DNA of 64,000 nucleotides from Ruminiclostridium cellobioparum DSM 1351 = ATCC 15832. GTDB lineage: Bacteria > Bacillota > Clostridia > Acetivibrionales > DSM-1351. Shown here in pieces: positions 25,226-34,357 of the stretch (position 1 is its first letter; the number at the start of each line of letters is the position of its first letter). The notes beneath the pieces are model-generated. The model ran no database searches. It worked only from the letters and a program-made list of their open reading frames with translations, and was not told the origin of the DNA. A program made the translations under genes and the position numbers. The stretch is taken from assembly GCF_000621505.1 (NCBI RefSeq), contig NZ_KK211290.1:53501-117500 (forward strand). Reading direction: 5' to 3'.

Positions 25226-27424
25226 TTATTTAAGGTAATTCAACAAATCTTGTTGGTTGGTAAATACTTTAAAGCCTTCTTTTTGCAGTCCTTTAACTAC
25301 AGCAGCACCTGCATTCTGGTCTGGTAAATAAACAATAACTTCTTTACTTGTACTGGAGGCTGTATTTATTGCTTGCTTCGTAGCACCTTTTCCTCCACCT
25401 TGTTTAACCTGGATTATTGCATTATTAAGCTCGATATCATAATCTGTTAATGGTGTTCCATCTGCTCTATAGACCTTTTTATTAACATCAACAACTTTAC
25501 CCGGATATTTCGCTTCAATTGCATTTGCAGTTTCACCTACATATTTATCTGTAGAAGTCCAAGTCTTACCCGCTCCCTTAGTTGGTAATTTCACTCCCTC
25601 AAATACTTTCCCAGTTACATAAGCTGTAAATACCGAAGCAAAAGCTTCAGCCATATCTGGGTCTTCAAAATTAGTGCCAATATTAAGTTGAAATTGAACA
25701 GCAGCCTTAAAATTTTCCACCACTTTTTGAGGTTCATTAACTATAATTCCCGTAAATACTCCTGCCCTTATTAGAATATTATCTGAACCATTTGCTATAT
25801 CTATTAAAGCTTCAATTCTTTCTGTCGCACTCATATTTTTGTACAAAGCTGATAATTTAATTATATTTAAAGCTGTCAAACCATTACTTGTTCCCTGAGG
25901 AGCAGGTGGTCCAATAAATCCTTCAGTCTTCCCCGTCCCCTTATTATCTTTCCCTGTTTGCTTTGCAGGACTTTTATTAAAATTGGTTGCTGCCTTTTTG
26001 CTTTTTTCTTTCTCCAGTGCTTCATATGTACGCTTGTCCAGCTTTCCTGTCGGTTCGATACCCTGTAAATGTTCTATCTGTTTTTTACTTTCCGGTGTTC
26101 CGTTTTTATTTATACCATCAAATGTATTTATACAGCTTTTTTGAAAATTCAGCAGGGCCTCATAGGTTTCGCCGCTGTTGTCCCACTTTCCATCGGCTCC
26201 GTATTTGGGTAACTTGTGCCCCAGAATCATAAGGATTAATTGAGCCTCTTTGACATATCCGTTATACCGGCCTGCTTTTATATCCCAATCATAAGCGGCA
26301 TTTGTTTCCTTGTTTTTTCCAATTTCCATTATACTACTTTTTGCCTGTTCAGGTACATTAGAATTATTCAGTAATTTATACAGACTATCCAGACTCCTGG
26401 CTGTACTGGGTCCACACCCTACATAATTGCCTTTTTTATCATACAGCTCTCCCTTGCCAAGCTTCATATAACCTGTCTGATAATTTATCAAAGATTCTTT
26501 TGTAACCTCACCAAAGTATCCGGTGGCTTTGTCACCGCTTTTTCCTGTCCAATAATTCATCCTTATTAATATCTGTTGTATTTTCTTTACATTTTCGCTG
26601 GTTTCACCGTATCCTGCCGTTTTGATCCCGTCAGTTTCTTCCTTTACGGGATTTTTAGTATTATTTAGTTCCATTCCCTCCTGCAGCGTAACCCGCTGAA
26701 TAACATTACCATTTATTTTGGAGGACTTGGGTTCACTTGCCGGTAGGCCCTGTATTGCACCGCTTTCGGAACCATCCCTCTCAGCTCTGGCTCCCATTAC
26801 ACAGGCTTCTCTTTCCAGCTTTGAATCCTCATTTACAGCAGCACCGGTTTTCAGCTGTATTTCAGCTTCTACCCTTCCCTGCTTTTGTTGAACCGCATGC
26901 CAGCCTTCATGTGGAAGACATTTTTCCTGTCCCGGGGCGATATGTATGTCAGTCCCCTGCGTATATGCCTGGGCACCGACTTTTTCCGGTTCTTCGGAGT
27001 TTTTATGAACTTTTACATCAGAAAGGCTGATTCCGGAAAGGTTCTCAAGCCCAATCTTCAGATTTTCAGGCAAGCCATCACCGGATGGTGCATCTTCCCC
27101 AGCTTGTATATTTGTCCGATTAGGTTGTCTGCTTGTTTCTACCGCAGGCACTCCCACCTTTTGAAGCTGTTTTCTGCGTCTACCTTCTTCCATTACTCTT
27201 AATGCCTGCTGATAACCCACAGTACTTTGAAAGAACATGAATTCCTCCTGAGTTATGGAATCAGGGTTTGTAAGAATCCATTGCATCAGTATTCTGTAAT
27301 CGGTCGATCTCACGTTAGGTTTTTTTGCAGGACGCTGCCGGTTAAGCGGTTTCTTATTTAAATTTGCACTGCTTCCTCCAAAAGACGTATTGGGCTTTTT
27401 TTCTGCCGGTACTCTGGTGTACAT
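25226..27424 (-). CDS. DUF4157 polymorphic-toxin-like protein with C-terminal nuclease-like domain
   Basis: 732 residues with clear modules. Residues 1-110 are basic and disordered. A DUF4157 domain follows (LPENLKIGLENLSGISLSDV, DIHIAPGQEKCLPHEGWHAV), with the zinc-protease-like HEGWH at 172-176. Two peptidoglycan-binding-like repeats lie near 275-345 (KKIQQILIRMNYWTGKSGD) and 385-470 (LILMILGHKLPKYGADGKWD, TGKLDKRTYEAL). A Lys/Thr/Gly linker leads to the last ~110 residues, where DYDIELNNAIIQVKQGGGK (from 661) has the D...E-x-K look of a PD-(D/E)xK nuclease. DUF4157 proteins are typical cargo of contractile injection systems, but none is encoded here. No signal peptide. Followed by a likely immunity gene. 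Confidence 0.75.
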   Translation of the reverse strand: MYTRVPAEKKPNTSFGGSSANLNKKPLNRQRPAKKPNVRSTDYRILMQWILTNPDSITQEEFMFFQSTVGYQQALRVMEEGRRRKQLQKVGVPAVETSRQPNRTNIQAGEDAPSGDGLPENLKIGLENLSGISLSDVKVHKNSEEPEKVGAQAYTQGTDIHIAPGQEKCLPHEGWHAVQQKQGRVEAEIQLKTGAAVNEDSKLEREACVMGARAERDGSESGAIQGLPASEPKSSKINGNVIQRVTLQEGMELNNTKNPVKEETDGIKTAGYGETSENVKKIQQILIRMNYWTGKSGDKATGYFGEVTKESLINYQTGYMKLGKGELYDKKGNYVGCGPSTARSLDSLYKLLNNSNVPEQAKSSIMEIGKNKETNAAYDWDIKAGRYNGYVKEAQLILMILGHKLPKYGADGKWDNSGETYEALLNFQKSCINTFDGINKNGTPESKKQIEHLQGIEPTGKLDKRTYEALEKEKSKKAATNFNKSPAKQTGKDNKGTGKTEGFIGPPAPQGTSNGLTALNIIKLSALYKNMSATERIEALIDIANGSDNILIRAGVFTGIIVNEPQKVVENFKAAVQFQLNIGTNFEDPDMAEAFASVFTAYVTGKVFEGVKLPTKGAGKTWTSTDKYVGETANAIEAKYPGKVVDVNKKVYRADGTPLTDYDIELNNAIIQVKQGGGKGATKQAINTASSTSKEVIVYLPDQNAGAAVVKGLQKEGFKVFTNQQDLLNYLK

Positions 27425-27560
27425 TTATCTCACTCCAATATATTTATGTGTATTTTTCTTCCAATAATAAAGTAGTTTTTGAAGTGGATTTAACATCCTG
27501 ATAAAAATAAAAAATTCAGCTGATTCAAAATCGGAGTCATCATTGATAACGCAAACAAGA

Positions 27561-28952
27561 TCAATGACTTACAGCCGGATTATTCCTGTTTACCTTAAAA
27601 ATCCCCATTTCCCTGTTTAGTTCTTCTGCCAGCTCAGACAATTCCTTGGAGGATTGGGCAATTATTTCAACAGCTGCGAGCTGCTCCTGTCCGGCAGCCG
27701 ATATCTCTTCCATGCTGGCGGCTGTCTGCTGGGCCGTAGCCGCCATATCCTGAGTTTGTCCGGATATTGTCTTTGATTTTCTGTTAACATGCTCTATCTC
27801 ATCAGCAGTGTTTTGAAATCCGCTTACAATGTGACCGAATGAGCTTTTAATTTTTTCAAAAGCGGCCTGTGTGACAGCCAGAGCCTCCTGCTGTTCATCC
27901 ATGAGAATATTTGCCGTATTGATGTTTTCCACCACTTGGCCGGTTTTCTCACTGGTCTGATTGGTCAGTTCAATAATTATTTTTGCGGCTTTTGCAGATT
28001 CCTCCGCCAGCTTTCTAATCTCATCGGATACTACTGAAAATCCTTTCCCTGCCTCACCGGCCCTGGCTGCCTCAATTGCCGCATTAAGCGCCAGAAGATT
28101 TGTCTGATCCGCTATAGAGGTTATGATCTTTATATTACTGGATACCTGCGATATCATTTCACTTAGTTCATTGACAGATCTGCTGGTTTCATATGTAACC
28201 TGAATATTTTCCTTCATTTTTTCAGCCTGCACATCTACTGCCTCCTGCCCCTCCTTGATTGTCTCCAGTGATTCAACCGCCCTTGCAGCTCCATTTGCAG
28301 CCCCTTCTGTTATATTTTCAATAACACCTGCCACCTCGGAAAGAGTAAAGTTAATGTTATTTATGTTATGTGCCTGACTGCTGTTTCCTCCGGCTACTTC
28401 CGTTATGGTGGAAACCACCTGAGTCAGGCTGCTGACACTCTCTCCCGTTGTCTTGCTGAGATTTTGAGAATGAGATGCCAGCTTTTTAGATATGTTTTGA
28501 ACCTTAACGGCCATCCCTTTTAATGCCGTTCTGACAGCCAGCAGGGCTTCAGCCATTTCTCTGCTTTCATCCCCGGATTTAAACGTTCCCTCCACAGATA
28601 TATCCTCAACCAGATCAAATTCTGCAGTTTTTTTAGTAATACCGGTTACAGTGATAATTGGTTTTGAAATTATTTTTCCGACTATGTATGCCATCACTAT
28701 TCCTATTATCATTGATATAAGCAGACCTGCCAGAACCTGAGTGGGAGGCAGAAATGAAAATTCACCCTGAATGCGGGCAGGATCTGCTGCAGAAGAAGCA
28801 GCCTGTGAGCCTGCAAAATCAGCAGACGAAGTGCCGAGTGCCCCGGTTCCCATTCTTGAAATCACAGATGCAGCCACATTTACTACTGCCACTATTAAAG
28901 AGTTGATTACTGATAGAGTTACAATTTTAGTTGCTATTCCCATTTTCTTCAT
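27561..28952 (-). CDS. Methyl-accepting chemotaxis protein with minimal extracellular loop
   Basis: About 463 residues. Two membrane segments ([20 protein letters not shown] and [20 protein letters not shown]) enclose only about 45 extracellular residues rich in Ala/Ser, too few for a normal ligand-binding domain. A HAMP-like region and a full signalling hairpin follow (tip [20 protein letters not shown]). It would relay a signal to CheA/CheW at the membrane. ATG at 28952 is best placed behind AGGGAG. It neighbours a second receptor on the same strand. Signal unknown; it may sense through the membrane or a partner. Confidence 0.9.
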   Translation of the reverse strand: MKKMGIATKIVTLSVINSLIVAVVNVAASVISRMGTGALGTSSADFAGSQAASSAADPARIQGEFSFLPPTQVLAGLLISMIIGIVMAYIVGKIISKPIITVTGITKKTAEFDLVEDISVEGTFKSGDESREMAEALLAVRTALKGMAVKVQNISKKLASHSQNLSKTTGESVSSLTQVVSTITEVAGGNSSQAHNINNINFTLSEVAGVIENITEGAANGAARAVESLETIKEGQEAVDVQAEKMKENIQVTYETSRSVNELSEMISQVSSNIKIITSIADQTNLLALNAAIEAARAGEAGKGFSVVSDEIRKLAEESAKAAKIIIELTNQTSEKTGQVVENINTANILMDEQQEALAVTQAAFEKIKSSFGHIVSGFQNTADEIEHVNRKSKTISGQTQDMAATAQQTAASMEEISAAGQEQLAAVEIIAQSSKELSELAEELNREMGIFKVNRNNPAVSH

Positions 28953-29137
28953 ACGCATCTCTCCCTTTGGAATAAATAAATAATAGCGTCCATCTCTTGA
29001 GCTGTTATTTTCCGCTCAGGAACGGTTTTATTATTTATGCATTCATTAGTTTATTTTATTGACATTATATAGGGAGTTTGTTAACGGCTGTTGTTTAAAT
29101 TGTGGCGGAATTGTGAAGAAATAGTGAATATTGACAA

Positions 29138-29170
29138 AAAGAAAGATCTGCTCAAGTCAGATCTTTCTTT
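29138..29170 (-). terminator. Terminator of the second chemoreceptor gene
   Basis: AAAGAAAGATCTG (29138-29150) pairs perfectly with CAGATCTTTCTTT (29158-29170). On the minus strand the stem ends in a T-run. It lies 40 bases past the stop codon. Confidence 0.8.
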
Positions 29171-29209
29171 CTATTTGGAAAACCACTATTTAATTGATAC
29201 ATTTTTTCA

Positions 29210-31465
29210 TCACTCTGTTTTAAACTTGTCCAGCTCTTTGTTCAGGGCTGCGGAAACTTCATTCAACTCCTGGGCATTCTTTGCAAGCTCTTCTGCCGAA
29301 GCCATCTGCTGTTCGGTACTTGCGGAAATCTCCTGGGTTGTAGCTGCCGATTCTTCTGCAACAGCAGATATGTTTTCCATGGATTCCAGAACTTTTTCCT
29401 TTGATTTCATTATGTTACCAACGGATTTTTCTGTTCTCTCAATATTTGTTATAACATCCTGCATGGCAGAGAATACTGTTTTAAACATCTCTTCGGTACC
29501 ATTCACCGCCAGTATCTGTTCACTGACCACAGCATTTGAATTCATAACCTCCTGAACGGTATCATTGGTCTTTTTACCGATTTCAGCCACTATGCTGTTG
29601 ATATTGCTGGTAAATTCCTTTGATTGTTCGGCAAGCTTCTTAACCTCATTCGCAACCACTGCAAAACCCTTTCCGGCTTCACCGGCACGGGCGGCTTCAA
29701 TAGATGCATTAAGCGAAAGAAGATTTGTCTGCTCCGAGATACCTATCATAATCTTGAGTATCTTCTGTATTTCTTTCATGCTGCTGCTCAGGTCGTTTAT
29801 ATTGTGTGAAACCTTATCTGTGGTCTCACTGACCTGCTTTGATTTAACATTTAAATCCTTTATTGTTCTTGATGCATTTTCATTGAGGTCGTTTATCTTG
29901 TTTGCAATGGAAATTACCTGTGATACGTCATCGCCAACATACATGATACCTTCTGACAGTTTGTCCATATGGCTTACGCTGTCATTTATTTCATTAGCCT
30001 GATCGGTCGCACCCTTGGCTATCTGCTCGACAGTAACAGAAACCTGTTCGGAAGAAGTATACGCAGCTTCCGAGGCAGCTGCAATCTTGGTTGCCGCACC
30101 GACAACATCCATCGAGGTTCTTCTCACCTGTGATACAAGTGCATTGATGTTGGAAAGCATATCATTATAATTTCTGCAGACTTCACCTATTTCGTCATTT
30201 TCTCCGTCGGCAATCTGACTTGTCAAATCTCCGTCTTTGGCCTTCTTCATTGTAAGAACAAGCTTGTTTAAAGGAGCTGAAACGCTTCTTGCTATCACAG
30301 TACACAACACCAGGGCAAATAAAAGACACAGGATACCAATAATAATTATACTGTTTTTTAAACTATTTGCCTCGCTGTTCAAATATTTATACGGGACTAC
30401 CGAAATCAGGTACCAGTCTTTTCCTTCTGCAATCTGTGAGTAGGAAACAAGGCTCGGTTCCTTATTAACGTTCATTTCTATATTGCCGGATTTCATTTGA
30501 TCAAATTTCAACTTCAGATTGGCTTTCTTTTCCATACTCTTTGAGACTTCAGCTGCAATGGCCTTTGTGGGTTCATTGTTACTGCTCAAAGGATAGTCTT
30601 CCAGGTCCCTTGAAGATATTATTGTGCCCTTGGAGTCTATGATAAAGATCGGAAAAGCTTTGCCGGTTTTTTCATCTTTTCCTATGTCCAGATTGGTAAA
30701 TGAAGTTGACAGGAAATTGGCCTTTGGAATAACAATCATTTTAGCAGCTGTGCTTCCGCTGGTCAGAGAATTTATATCCTTCCTGACTCCAAGAAGTTTC
30801 TGCTCTTTTCCTCCGATTGTGACAGTGAAATCCGCCCATTCAAGCTTCTTTAAATTTGCTTTGGCCACTTCTTCGGTGTTCAGTGTCAGAGAAGCCGCAT
30901 TATATACTTCTGCCTGGGCAAAATCATCTCCGTGGAGAAGTGCCGCATAGTGGATATCTTTTGTTGTTGCAAATTTGTTTGTAAGAAAATCAGATATTTT
31001 TCTTGACTGCATAAGCTTTTCATAGTCATCTGTCGCCTGTACCGATGATATGGCTTCCTGTATGGTTGTAGAAAGCCCCACATCATATATGTAATTTTCC
31101 ACCCGGGTTATTTCATTGCTCAAAACAACGCTTGTCTGGCCTGTAACCTGCAGTGAATAGGTTTTGACTTTTTTATCTATAGTTGTCGTTGAGCTGCTGT
31201 AAGAAAATATTCCGGTAATCAGTAACATAACTACCAATAATATTACAAATGATGCAATAAGTCTTGTTTGAATCCTAAATTTTCTTAAGAGAAAAGATTT
31301 ACCTGAAGACCCTTGAAAATTTGATCTGTTTGTATTACCAAAACTAGTAATATTTCCAGCACTACCGGTTTTGTCTTTAAGTACCTTTTTTACCACAGAT
31401 GAAGCAGATGTTGCAATTGTTTCTAAGAATGCCTTGATCTTTGTTACGACCGGCTGAATATTCAT
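29210..31465 (-). CDS. Methyl-accepting chemotaxis protein with extracellular Cache-like sensor
   Basis: About 751 residues. A membrane segment near residue 75 ([20 protein letters not shown]) precedes a ~300-residue extracellular region of Cache type (ending near [16 protein letters not shown]). A second membrane segment ([20 protein letters not shown]), HAMP ([18 protein letters not shown]) and signalling hairpin ([20 protein letters not shown]) follow. Unusually, about 60 Ser/Asn/Gly-rich residues precede the first membrane segment, so the N-terminus is a cytoplasmic tail. ATG 31465 lies behind GAGGAG; a GTG 15 bases upstream has none. An inverted repeat overlaps its promoter. Confidence 0.92.
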   Translation of the reverse strand: MNIQPVVTKIKAFLETIATSASSVVKKVLKDKTGSAGNITSFGNTNRSNFQGSSGKSFLLRKFRIQTRLIASFVILLVVMLLITGIFSYSSSTTTIDKKVKTYSLQVTGQTSVVLSNEITRVENYIYDVGLSTTIQEAISSVQATDDYEKLMQSRKISDFLTNKFATTKDIHYAALLHGDDFAQAEVYNAASLTLNTEEVAKANLKKLEWADFTVTIGGKEQKLLGVRKDINSLTSGSTAAKMIVIPKANFLSTSFTNLDIGKDEKTGKAFPIFIIDSKGTIISSRDLEDYPLSSNNEPTKAIAAEVSKSMEKKANLKLKFDQMKSGNIEMNVNKEPSLVSYSQIAEGKDWYLISVVPYKYLNSEANSLKNSIIIIGILCLLFALVLCTVIARSVSAPLNKLVLTMKKAKDGDLTSQIADGENDEIGEVCRNYNDMLSNINALVSQVRRTSMDVVGAATKIAAASEAAYTSSEQVSVTVEQIAKGATDQANEINDSVSHMDKLSEGIMYVGDDVSQVISIANKINDLNENASRTIKDLNVKSKQVSETTDKVSHNINDLSSSMKEIQKILKIMIGISEQTNLLSLNASIEAARAGEAGKGFAVVANEVKKLAEQSKEFTSNINSIVAEIGKKTNDTVQEVMNSNAVVSEQILAVNGTEEMFKTVFSAMQDVITNIERTEKSVGNIMKSKEKVLESMENISAVAEESAATTQEISASTEQQMASAEELAKNAQELNEVSAALNKELDKFKTE

Positions 31466-31526
31466 AAAAACTCTCCTCACAATACCTTTGAATTTAGTTA
31501 TTCGACACTATTCTCTATATATCTCT

Positions 31527-31582
31527 ATAATACTTCACCATGCTCATTTAGGCAAGCAGTTTTTAACTTGCAACTGCCTAAA
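31527..31582 (-). promoter_or_regulatory. Chemoreceptor promoter with overlapping inverted repeat
   Basis: Minus strand: TTGCCT (31550-31555), 17-base spacer, TATTAT (31527-31532). The inverted repeat TTTAGGCAAGCAGTT...AACTGCCTAAA (31547-31582) covers the -35 box and the sequence upstream, where a repressor or activator dimer could bind. Confidence 0.5.
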
Positions 31583-31736
31583 AATCGACCCATTTTTTGT
31601 TTAAATTTACACTAAAAAACTCCATTTATACAACAATTTTGTTTCCATCACATGACATAAAATCCACCTATGGAAATTATTAACGCCTGTTTAGAGATTT
31701 AACTTTTTCATGCGTATTTGTAAATATTTATTGAAA

Positions 31737-32663
31737 TTACCTGGCAGGATTTGTGAGTAAAATAATTGAAGCTGCAGCTAAAAATATTACCGTTACAGCG
31801 AGTGCAAATGCCGATATTTTTTTGTAATTAAGGATATTGATTACTCTGTGCCTTACATTCGTTTTACCAAAAGCAGCCTGTATAAGGTAGTCCTGACCGG
31901 TACCCACACCCAGTAAAGTTCCGGCATACGCTTTTCTCTCCGGCCCAGTCAGCCCTCTGACGGCCCTTATATCACAGGAAAGCTCCATGTCGTCAATAAA
32001 AAGTCTAAGAAACACCCAGGCCAGAGGATTGAACCAATGCAGGCAGGCTGCAGTTACAGCGATTAACCTTACCAGATTGTCGTGCCTCTTTATATGTACG
32101 TTTTCATGCAGCAGAATAAACTTCAGGCCTGATCTCCCAAGATATTGCTCCGGAATAAGAATCCGCTGCCTTAAAAAGCCGTGCACCAGAGGAGAGTCTA
32201 CCATCCTGCCTGTAAATATATTGCCTGATACAGGGATTGCGGTCCTGAATCTTTTATATGCCATAAAGCATATTACTGCCGCGGCCGAAATGGCAAGAAC
32301 AGCTCCTGCTATCCATATGGACGCAGCTGTTCCGAATATGCTTTCCAGCAGTTTTGTTTTGTAGGTTACGGGGAAATATGCTCCGGCCGCACCGATTGTG
32401 TTAGTCATACTCAGGCTTATGGCCCGCTCCTCCGTTCCGGGGACCGTGACCACTCTTTTGACAAAGGACCCCGCAAAATTCAAAAGACTGACCCTGCTCG
32501 ACACCGAAAAGGGGATAAGGAGTCTCAGCAATACCAGTGACCAGAGGTAATAAATCCCCATCCCCGGAATCAGTTTAAGCTTCCTGAGCATTATTATCAG
32601 CAATCCGATTACCGATGCCGTTATGCTCATATTCAGCACCGAATAAAAAACAGTGTTCAGCAT
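31737..32663 (-). CDS. BlaR1/MecR1-type M56 membrane metallopeptidase, no sensor domain
   Basis: About 308 residues. Several membrane segments (TASVIGLLIIMLRKL, YYLWSLVLLRLLIPF, AAVICFMAY) surround the M56 protease domain, whose zinc motif is HENVH in ILLHENVHIKRHDNLV. FIDDMELSCDIRAVRG follows, with the conserved E-x-x-CD. A final membrane segment ends the protein (ISAFALAVTVIFLAAASIIL). The large extracellular penicillin-binding domain of BlaR1 is absent, so it is not a beta-lactam sensor as such. The family cleaves its partner repressor on signalling. It overlaps blaI-like: a GTG at 32675 also lies in frame, but ATG 32663 has GGTGAG in front. Confidence 0.83.
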   Translation of the reverse strand: MLNTVFYSVLNMSITASVIGLLIIMLRKLKLIPGMGIYYLWSLVLLRLLIPFSVSSRVSLLNFAGSFVKRVVTVPGTEERAISLSMTNTIGAAGAYFPVTYKTKLLESIFGTAASIWIAGAVLAISAAAVICFMAYKRFRTAIPVSGNIFTGRMVDSPLVHGFLRQRILIPEQYLGRSGLKFILLHENVHIKRHDNLVRLIAVTAACLHWFNPLAWVFLRLFIDDMELSCDIRAVRGLTGPERKAYAGTLLGVGTGQDYLIQAAFGKTNVRHRVINILNYKKISAFALAVTVIFLAAASIILLTNPAR

Positions 32664-32667
32664 GGCA

Positions 32668-33033
32668 TCACTCACCGCTTTTCTCTATTATACGTTTGAG
32701 TTCTTCTATCTCTTCCCTGCTCAGTTCTTCCCCTGCAATAAAGGATGAAAAGAACAACTTTTTTGATCCATTGTACAATTTGTTGATCAGGTTTGAAGTT
32801 TCGGCAAACTGTACCTGTTCCCTGGTTATCAGGGCGGTACATAAAAAATTGGGTTCGTCCCTTTTGATGGCTTTTTTCTCAACAAGTTTTTTTATTATGG
32901 TATAGGTGGTGTTCTTATTCCAGCCGATCTTCTCCCCGGCCATCAGTGTAAGCTCTTTGGCCGTAGCGGGACCACTGTCCCATAATAGCTCCATTATCTT
33001 TATCTCACTGTCAAAAAGTTTTATTTGTTCCAT
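32668..33033 (-). CDS. BlaI/MecI-family repressor
   Basis: 121 residues from ATG 33033, which has a GGAGG ribosome binding site; the ORF opens at 33048 without one. A winged helix (IKIMELLWDSGPATAKELTL, TTYTIIKKLVEKKAIKRDE) is followed by the helical dimerisation tail (LSREEIEELKRIIEKSGE). It should repress its own operon until the M56 protease cuts it. Element A2 lies between the coding start and the dyad-rich sequence upstream, so the leader RNA may include a long hairpin. Confidence 0.9.
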   Translation of the reverse strand: MEQIKLFDSEIKIMELLWDSGPATAKELTLMAGEKIGWNKNTTYTIIKKLVEKKAIKRDEPNFLCTALITREQVQFAETSNLINKLYNGSKKLFFSSFIAGEELSREEIEELKRIIEKSGE

Positions 33034-33115
33034 ACGGTAAACCTCCATCCGGTATGCACACCCGCAGTCCTGTCCAGGAAACAGGAATGCCGAATAAAAT
33101 GAATTCTAATTAAAT

Positions 33116-33341
33116 TAACGCGTTGTGATAGTTAATTTAATTTTTGCTTTACCCGTGTAATTTTTTTATATCAAATGGTAACTTCCGTACTAACTTCATG
33201 AAATAAGGATGCTCCCAAAACAATTGCGAAAATTGTTTTTAACTGTGCATCTTATTTCATAAAATTGTACTCGCGTACCAGTTGATTCCGATTAAATCTA
33301 TCTGTAAAGCAAAACAAAATTTTAATTAGCACAACGGGTTA
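33116..33341. repeat. Nested fold-back element, family A/B, copy A2 (minimal form)
   Basis: Ends TAACGCGTTGTG (33116) and CACAACGGGTTA (33330-33341) are inverted, followed inward by AT-rich arms containing AATTTTTGCTTTAC / GTAAAGCAAAACAAAATT. The inner arms 33177-33222 and 33233-33279 form one long imperfect hairpin centred on CAATTGCGAAAATTG, with the central module of A1 missing. It lies in the 412-base gap 33034-33445, which has no gene. Confidence 0.75.
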
Positions 33342-33356
33342 AATTAAAAAAAATGC

Positions 33357-33402
33357 AGACTACTACTATAGTTTATACTATAAAACTACAGTTATAGTCC
33401 GC
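33357..33402. promoter_or_regulatory. Dyad-rich site, possible BlaI-type operator
   Basis: The stretch contains overlapping dyads built of ACTATAG, TACTATA and ACTACAG, reminiscent of BlaI/MecI boxes (TACTACA..TGTAGTA) though not exact. It lies upstream of the blaI-like gene but beyond element A2. Confidence 0.3.
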
Positions 33403-33445
33403 AAATGTCAATAATTTTTTAGGAGAAAAAATTTATATCAAGGCA

Positions 33446-34258
33446 CTATCCGAGATAGCCGGCTCTCGGTGTTACACCAAAGGCTCCGGCCAGTACCTTT
33501 AAATTATCGTCAGTAATAGTTTGCTTTATGGGCATGTTCATTATTTTTATATATATCTCGGCTGCCTTTTCCACCGTTTCAATAAGCCCGAAGGTTTCAT
33601 CCAGGTCTCTGCCCGTACCGAATATTCCGTGCATGCCCCATACGACTACTCTGAATTCCTTCATTTTTTGAGCAGTAACCCTGCCTATTTCCTCGTTTCC
33701 GCACAGCATCCAGGGCAGTACGCCAACCCCGTCCGGAAATACTACCAGACATTCCGTGCACATCTGCCAGAGGGTTCTGGTAAACGCTCTTTCATCAAGC
33801 TCATGTACAAAGGTCATAGCAATTGTATTGGTTGGATGGGTGTGAATAACAACCCTATGGTTTGGATCGGCCTTCAGACGTTCTATATGTGTCATCAAGT
33901 GGGCAGGCAGCTCGCTGGTCGGTTTGCCTCCGTCCTCATAACCCCAGAGCAGGTCCAGGCTTTTGCCGTCCTCTTTGACTTTTACTATTCCGAGGTTTAT
34001 TCCAGGGGCATCCATGACATTTTTAAAGTATTTTCCCGTCCCGCTAACAACAAAAATTCTGCCTGCCAGAGATATCCCGTCAAAGGTCATGGGAATATTC
34101 CTTATGGCTTTTTTTATGTCCAGATATTCCGCCGCTTCCGCTTCAGGTACTATATAGCTTATGTTGCCTCCATTTCTTTCATCCCAGCCCAGTCTGTAGA
34201 GATTTGAGGTCAGCTTGCATATTTCTGTTATGAATGGTGCCGTCAATATATCTTTCAT
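33446..34258 (-). CDS. rhaD: Rhamnulose-1-phosphate aldolase
   Basis: 270 residues, a class II zinc aldolase of normal RhaD length. It has SNLYRLGWDERNGGNISY, the phosphate site VVSGTGKYFKNV, catalytic Glu in GKPTSELPAHL, zinc ligands in VVIHTHPTNTIAM and the third His in VVVWGMHGIFGTGRDLDE. It splits L-rhamnulose-1-phosphate into dihydroxyacetone phosphate and L-lactaldehyde. It is last in the rhaB-rhaA-rhaD run, giving a complete isomerase/kinase/aldolase route. Confidence 0.95.
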   Translation of the reverse strand: MKDILTAPFITEICKLTSNLYRLGWDERNGGNISYIVPEAEAAEYLDIKKAIRNIPMTFDGISLAGRIFVVSGTGKYFKNVMDAPGINLGIVKVKEDGKSLDLLWGYEDGGKPTSELPAHLMTHIERLKADPNHRVVIHTHPTNTIAMTFVHELDERAFTRTLWQMCTECLVVFPDGVGVLPWMLCGNEEIGRVTAQKMKEFRVVVWGMHGIFGTGRDLDETFGLIETVEKAAEIYIKIMNMPIKQTITDDNLKVLAGAFGVTPRAGYLG

Positions 34259-34275
34259 TTCAGATCTCTCTTTCC

Positions 34276-34357
34276 TTTTATTTAATTTCTGCTTTCTAAG
34301 TCCCGGTTTTCAGTCCCTCTTCTTTTATTCCTGTTTTTTAAGTCCTGGTTTTAAGCA
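34276..34357. repeat. Imperfect tandem duplication of the rhaA 3' end
   Basis: On the minus strand the last codons of rhaA (CTTAAAACCAGGACTTAAAA) are followed by a second, degenerate copy (CTGAAAACCGGGACTTAGAA), each continuing with a similar A-rich tail. A local duplication of about 40 bp explains the 79-base spacer before rhaD. Confidence 0.55.

Noticed and set aside
25226-27424. Full contractile injection system around the DUF4157 gene
   Set aside because: No sheath, tube, baseplate or ATPase genes are in the window. Only the cargo-like protein is present.
28959-29090. Possible riboswitch upstream of the first chemoreceptor
   Set aside because: A weak stem exists, but no conserved cyclic di-GMP or other riboswitch motif could be recognised.
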